Source of the DNA: Cryptomeria japonica
Taxonomy: Eukaryota > Streptophyta > Pinopsida > Cupressales > Cupressaceae
Direction of reading: 5' to 3'
Assembly: GCF_030272615.1 (NCBI RefSeq)
Contig: NC_081414.1
Location: forward strand, 914,261,648 to 914,325,647
Length of the DNA stretch: 64,000 nt
Shown: one piece after another, positions 60,012 through 64,000 of the stretch
Layout: each line of letters begins with the position of its first letter
How positions within the stretch are numbered: the stretch's first letter is position 1
Translations under genes and position numbers: made by a program
The notes under the pieces: model-generated
What the model saw: only the letters and a program-made list of their open reading frames with translations
Database searches by the model: none
Told to the model about the DNA's origin: nothing

Positions 60012-60805
60012 TGTAGACACCTAAAATTGTCATGTCTAATTAAATAAATATCTTTATTTATTTAATTATCTTTAGCCTAATTCTTCTATTAATTAAATAA
60101 ATCTTTATTTATTTAATTAATTCATTTATCCTTGTCTAACCTTATTTTCTCATTTAAATAAATACATTTATTTATTTAAATTATCCTTCTCCTAAATTAA
60201 ATAAATATCTTATTTATTTAATTGATCCCACTTCTTCTATTAATTAAATAAATCTTTATTTATTTAATTAATTCATTAACCTTTTCTACCTATGACACAT
60301 GTCATTCATCTCTTAATTCATACACTACCTACCCTCTCATTATTTTATTATTTCATCTACCTACCCTCTAATCATAGCCGACCTCTTTTTACATCTCTCA
60401 ATCTTATCCCTCCATTTCTTATAGTGTCTTCTATATAAGGAGATGCTTCCTTCATTATCAAACTCTGACTATGAATTCAGCCCCAATGATTACTCGACTA
60501 CACTAAACTTTTGAACTTTCATATGCGATCCTACTTGCAACCACACTTCCGTTCTTTGTTGAGCTCTTGTGCACATATAAAATCTAAGAGCAAATATATC
60601 AAGCAAGATCAATGGAGATAGAAAGAATGGAGATTCAAACCCTATGGGACATGTGATGGTATAATCTTTGTGATTTCATTTGATTTGCATTTTCTTAAGT
60701 AATCTTCATATGTTATGGTGGATCTTTGTTGTTGTTATGCTAGGGTTTTGTGGTTGAATCTATTTAGTCTTTCAATATTGTTGTTTCCACTTTTCACCGC
60801 ATACA
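60012..60805 (+). repeat. 3' LTR of the gypsy element
   Basis: 794 bp, adjoining the polypurine tract on the left and the target duplication atacc (60806-60810) on the right. All five palindromes of the 5' LTR are retained. Confidence 0.92.
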
Positions 60806-63800
60806 ATACCATTTTGAGATCTGAGTTAGCTCACAACAAGATTGAATTTATGATGTCTCTACCTAGAGTTATTTCTAGGTGGGTTCTTGAGGAGTGGAAG
60901 AAAATAGAACATGGACATATCACTAGATACCTTGGCATTCCCTTTAGTGTCGGGGTTTCAATTTATGACACGTGGGACTAGTTCCTAAACAAAATTGTAA
61001 TCAAGCTATTTAATTGGGACAAAAAATTCTTATCTTTGGCTACGAGAATTCAAGTTTCTAATAATTTTTTTATTGCATCACATGCTTACTATTTGTCTTG
61101 CTGGATACCATCTAAGAGAAAATATGATGACCTAAACAAATTGATCAAAAAAATTATTTGGGCCAAATGGGATGGTAATTTTGGTTTTATCACTACTCCT
61201 TTGATAGATTACATTCAATTGAAACATAAGGGTGGTTTGGGAATCATTGATTCTAAAAAATAAGGAATGCTCCTTGTTGCAAAGTGGATTATCAAAGCTG
61301 CTCAAGTGAAGGAGCCATAAAAAATGCTGGTGTATCACATTAGTTAGTAGGTTTAGTTTTAGGTTAAACCAATAAATAACTACTTAGTTCATTTTTGTGA
61401 TGTATTTATGTAATTGTTCTAGTTTGGTATTGCCTATTTAAAGGCATCATGTTTGAATGAATAACAATCAAATTTTCACCATTATGCACTTTCATATGGT
61501 ATCAGATCATTGAAACTTCTGTGCCTACAATATCTATTGATGTTGAAACAAATGTTAAGGAGTGACTTGAAGAGATCTGTGAGAAATGATTAAATCCTTG
61601 ATATCTATGGAGATGCATCAACCTTAAATTTTTCTAGTATGAAGCAATGATTAGAAAACAGATTCATGGCAAAATGAGACTCTTCGATGCTTGTGTGGAG
61701 GAATTTGATACATGTATTAATCGTATGTAGTGAATAAATCATAAATTAATTATTGATAAATGTCTTATTTTCTAAATTAGTTACAATTAATATTGTTGAT
61801 AAGATTTGTGTGAATCATTGGTATAAGACACATGTAAATTGGGAGATACATGATTTCTAGAGGTTTGTATGAGTTTCTTTACCACAAGAATATTGATGTA
61901 TGTGATTTTTTTATGGGTCTATTAAGGAGGTATAAGGAGTTATAATGTTTTTCATGACTATAAACATTTAAATTTGTTTAAATATTTTTTGAGAAATAAG
62001 GATGGAGTCAGTTTATAGGTGATGAGATTTAATTTTCTTTGTTGTTATAAGGATTTCATTGTGAGAGTATATTATTAAATTATTTAAATTTGATTCTCAC
62101 TTTCTTTGTTTTATTCATGAACACAAATATCTCAAATATTTCTTTTATTTTTGGGGTCATTTATGCTATGTGTAGTAGGGGTTTTAAATCTTAAAAGACT
62201 CATATATGCTATATTTGGTATATTAAGTGCGAAAAATCAAATCAGAGGTTGGAGGCAATGGAGACAGATGGATTTTTATCATCCCAAGATAGCTTCTTCT
62301 TAGGGGTGATCCATTTGCATCAGAAGAATCCTTTCGTGTGTCTATCCTTGAAAAAAAGAGGGGGCTTGGAATAATGTTTGTCCCTTCAAGGTGAAATGGG
62401 GGCCAGGTTTTCTTGTGATTGCACCTATATTCATAGTTGATTTGTGATTTATTGAGCACTTGAGGAGACATTAAACACACTTGGAGGAGATGTAGACTTT
62501 TGAAATAAAGGTGTCTCATGTACAAACATTTAGTTGGTGATTTGTGTAGTAGAGGAGGCATTGTTTCCACAACACTTTAGGAGGTGTTAGACACTCTCAG
62601 AATGAGATGTGAACTTTTGGAGGAATTGTGTCTCATGTGTAGCACTAGAGGACACATTAGACACACTCAAAAGAGATGTGGAATTTCAAAGGAAATGTGT
62701 CTCATTGTGCATAGAGGGTGTGAACCTTTTATGTTCTCTAATATTGTGCAAATGGTTGTCAGTCCTACAATGAGGAGATCCACTAATGTAGTTACTTTAG
62801 TGTTTCCTAGGTGATCAAGGAGGATTGGTGAAGGTGCTTCATCAAAGTGTCCAGAAGGGTTGGGTTCAAAACCCTTCCAATGTTCCACTTATATTCAAAT
62901 TAATGTAATAAGGGGGAGAATGATGGTGTATTGCCTATTTAAAGGCATCATGCTTGAATCAATAACAATAAAGTCTTCACCATTATGCAGTTTCAAAAAT
63001 AACTAGTCTATAATGAACTTTGTCAAGTTGTTTCTATTAAGAAATGGTAGGCTATCAAGTGGTTTCATAAAATTATCATTCCTCCTTTTATAAAATCAAG
63101 GCCTCCTTTCCCTTACAATGCATTTGGAAGGCTTGTCAAGAAACCTATCAATTTATTCAATGGAAATGTTCTTCCCTTCAACATGATTTTAGCTTTGTCT
63201 CATCATCAATCTGGTGGATCAAACTTATCAATTACCATAATTAACTACTGCCGATTTGTTTTCCTAAGCATTATTATCATTTATATAAGAAAAGTGTTTG
63301 GGAATTTGAAGACATTTGGTACTTTAATGTTGTTGAACGATTTTCATGGCTAAATATTAAAGATCGGTTTAGGTTGAACATGAAGTATAGAGAATTTCTT
63401 ATATTTGTGCAATGATTAGTTCCACTTGAGTTGTCCTTTAAAATTTCTACTCTTAGAGATTGCAAATTTTTTAAAGATTGGAAATGGCTTGCTACTTTGC
63501 ATTTCTAGCATTTCCCACTGAATAAAATATATCTACATTCACTACCTTCCTCAAGGATTATTCCTTACAAATGCAGATTTAGTGCTAGAAAGTGCACCAA
63601 AATGAGTGCACAAATATGACAATCCAAAGCTGATGTTGAGACTCAATTGGTGGCTTAGAAAATTCTACATCATAAGATACATGTTGGCAATAGATTAAGA
63701 TGCATTAAAGTTCAACCAAAAATCTGCCCCTTTTGTTTATGTATTGAAAATATGAGGCACATATTTTAGGATTATCCATTAGTGAAAAAACAATGGAATG

Positions 63801-64000
63801 TTGTCCTCAAAAAAAAATGTGCTACCTTTCATAACAAGCTCAACTACAAAGCAACTCTCCTTGGCTTTAGTTTACATAATGATGTCAATGATGATTGTTT
63901 TAGACAATTTATTTTAAGACATATTTGGAAAGTCATGTGCTCTACTATGTTCTCAAGAAATTATTTTAAATAAATTGATATTTCAATGGAATCTAAATAT
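60806..64000 (+). mobile_element. LINE A copy B, right part, runs out of the window
   Basis: Resumes at the base where copy B was interrupted (48126) with ILRSELAHNKIEFMMSLP and RYLGIPFSVG. It continues through the RT end (61036-61260), the inserted small LTR element, and the zf-RVT region near 63730-63850 (CLCIENMRHIF, KKQWNVVLKKKC). It is collinear with copy A at 2502-5750 and still continues at 64000. ORF2 here is open for longer stretches than in copy A but still has stops (for example 60979-60981). Confidence 0.85.
61325..62994 (+). mobile_element. Small LTR element, copy 2, in LINE A copy B
   Basis: 5' LTR 61325-61494 (starts tgctggtg, ends ctttca), PBS tggtatcagatc at 61497-61508, purine tract 62908-62920, 3' LTR 62921-62994. 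The 3' LTR has lost about 98 bp between gatggtgta and ttgcctattt. It occupies the same LINE site as copy 1 (3023-4749), next to an A run. Confidence 0.85.

Larger units (their letters stand above)
48127..60805 (+). mobile_element. Ty3/gypsy non-autonomous retrotransposon (Tat/Ogre-like) carrying an antisense PMD gene
   Basis: LTRs 48127-48919 and 60012-60805 (TGTAGACACC...CATACA) differ at about two dozen sites, so roughly 97% identical by eye. The target duplication ATACC is at 48122-48126 and 60806-60810, and the empty site is visible in LINE A copy A at 2502-2506. PBS at 48920-48940; purine tract caaagaggggcaaaa at 59997-60011. Coding on plus: gag, a protease and an integrase C-terminus. 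RT, RNase H and the integrase catalytic core are absent. On minus: a spliced plant mobile domain gene. Long leader, extra antisense gene and gag/protease type point to the Tat branch. Confidence 0.92.

Overview
The window reads as nuclear DNA of a seed plant with a large, repeat-swollen genome. A conifer or other gymnosperm is my best guess. The reasons are dense nested retrotransposons, long AT-rich spacers, degenerate plant-type telomere-like (TTTAGGG-related) sequence inside the chromosome, and one intron-bearing plant cell-wall gene. I see no intact protein-coding host gene. The one recognisable host gene is a broken polygalacturonase, and almost everything else is transposable-element sequence in several layers.

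Layout. 1-6075: decayed LINE ('LINE A' here, copy A), interrupted at 3023-4749 by a small LTR element with 170-bp LTRs. 6426-11267: degenerate telomere-like DNA, bracketed by a 41-bp direct repeat and containing a 126-bp inverted-repeat element and a GC-rich retroposon-like insert. 11658-18426: minus-strand polygalacturonase (GH28) pseudogene, split inside an exon by a young, nearly intact Ty1/copia element (12418-17376). 18586-24400: LINE RNase H and other retroelement remnants, a G-rich tract, AT-rich spacers and local tandem repeats. 24409-33712: non-autonomous SIRE/Maximus-like copia element with 3.4-kb LTRs and gag but no pol. 33713-36084: second LINE ('LINE X'; DUF4283-type ORF1, start of ORF2). 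36085-38215: dispersed repeat plus the 5' part of LINE A. 38216-46185 repeats 28815-38215 with a 2.3-kb internal loss, so I read this as a tandem segmental duplication. 45328-64000: LINE A copy B, split at 48127-60805 by a large Ty3/gypsy element flanked by the 5-bp target duplication ATACC.

The most interesting object is that gypsy element. It has matched 793/794-bp LTRs, a PBS, a PPT, gag, a protease and the C-terminal end of an integrase, but no reverse transcriptase, RNase H or integrase core, so it could only move with help. On the opposite strand, between the pol remnant and the 3' LTR, it carries a plant mobile domain (PMD, MAIN/MAIL-like) gene with a well-formed 774-bp phase-0 intron. 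That intron holds a 41-bp tandem array and an array of a motif that recurs, inverted, in the element's own 5' leader.

Order of events that fits the sequence: LINE A received the small LTR element; LINE X and the SIRE-like element were joined; the joined block was tandemly duplicated at a 4-bp AAGC microhomology; LINE A plus its insert exists in two closely similar copies with shared lesions; the gypsy element entered only copy B; and the copia element entered the polygalacturonase recently (its LTRs differ at about two of 347 compared sites). Identities are estimates from reading by eye, not computed alignments.
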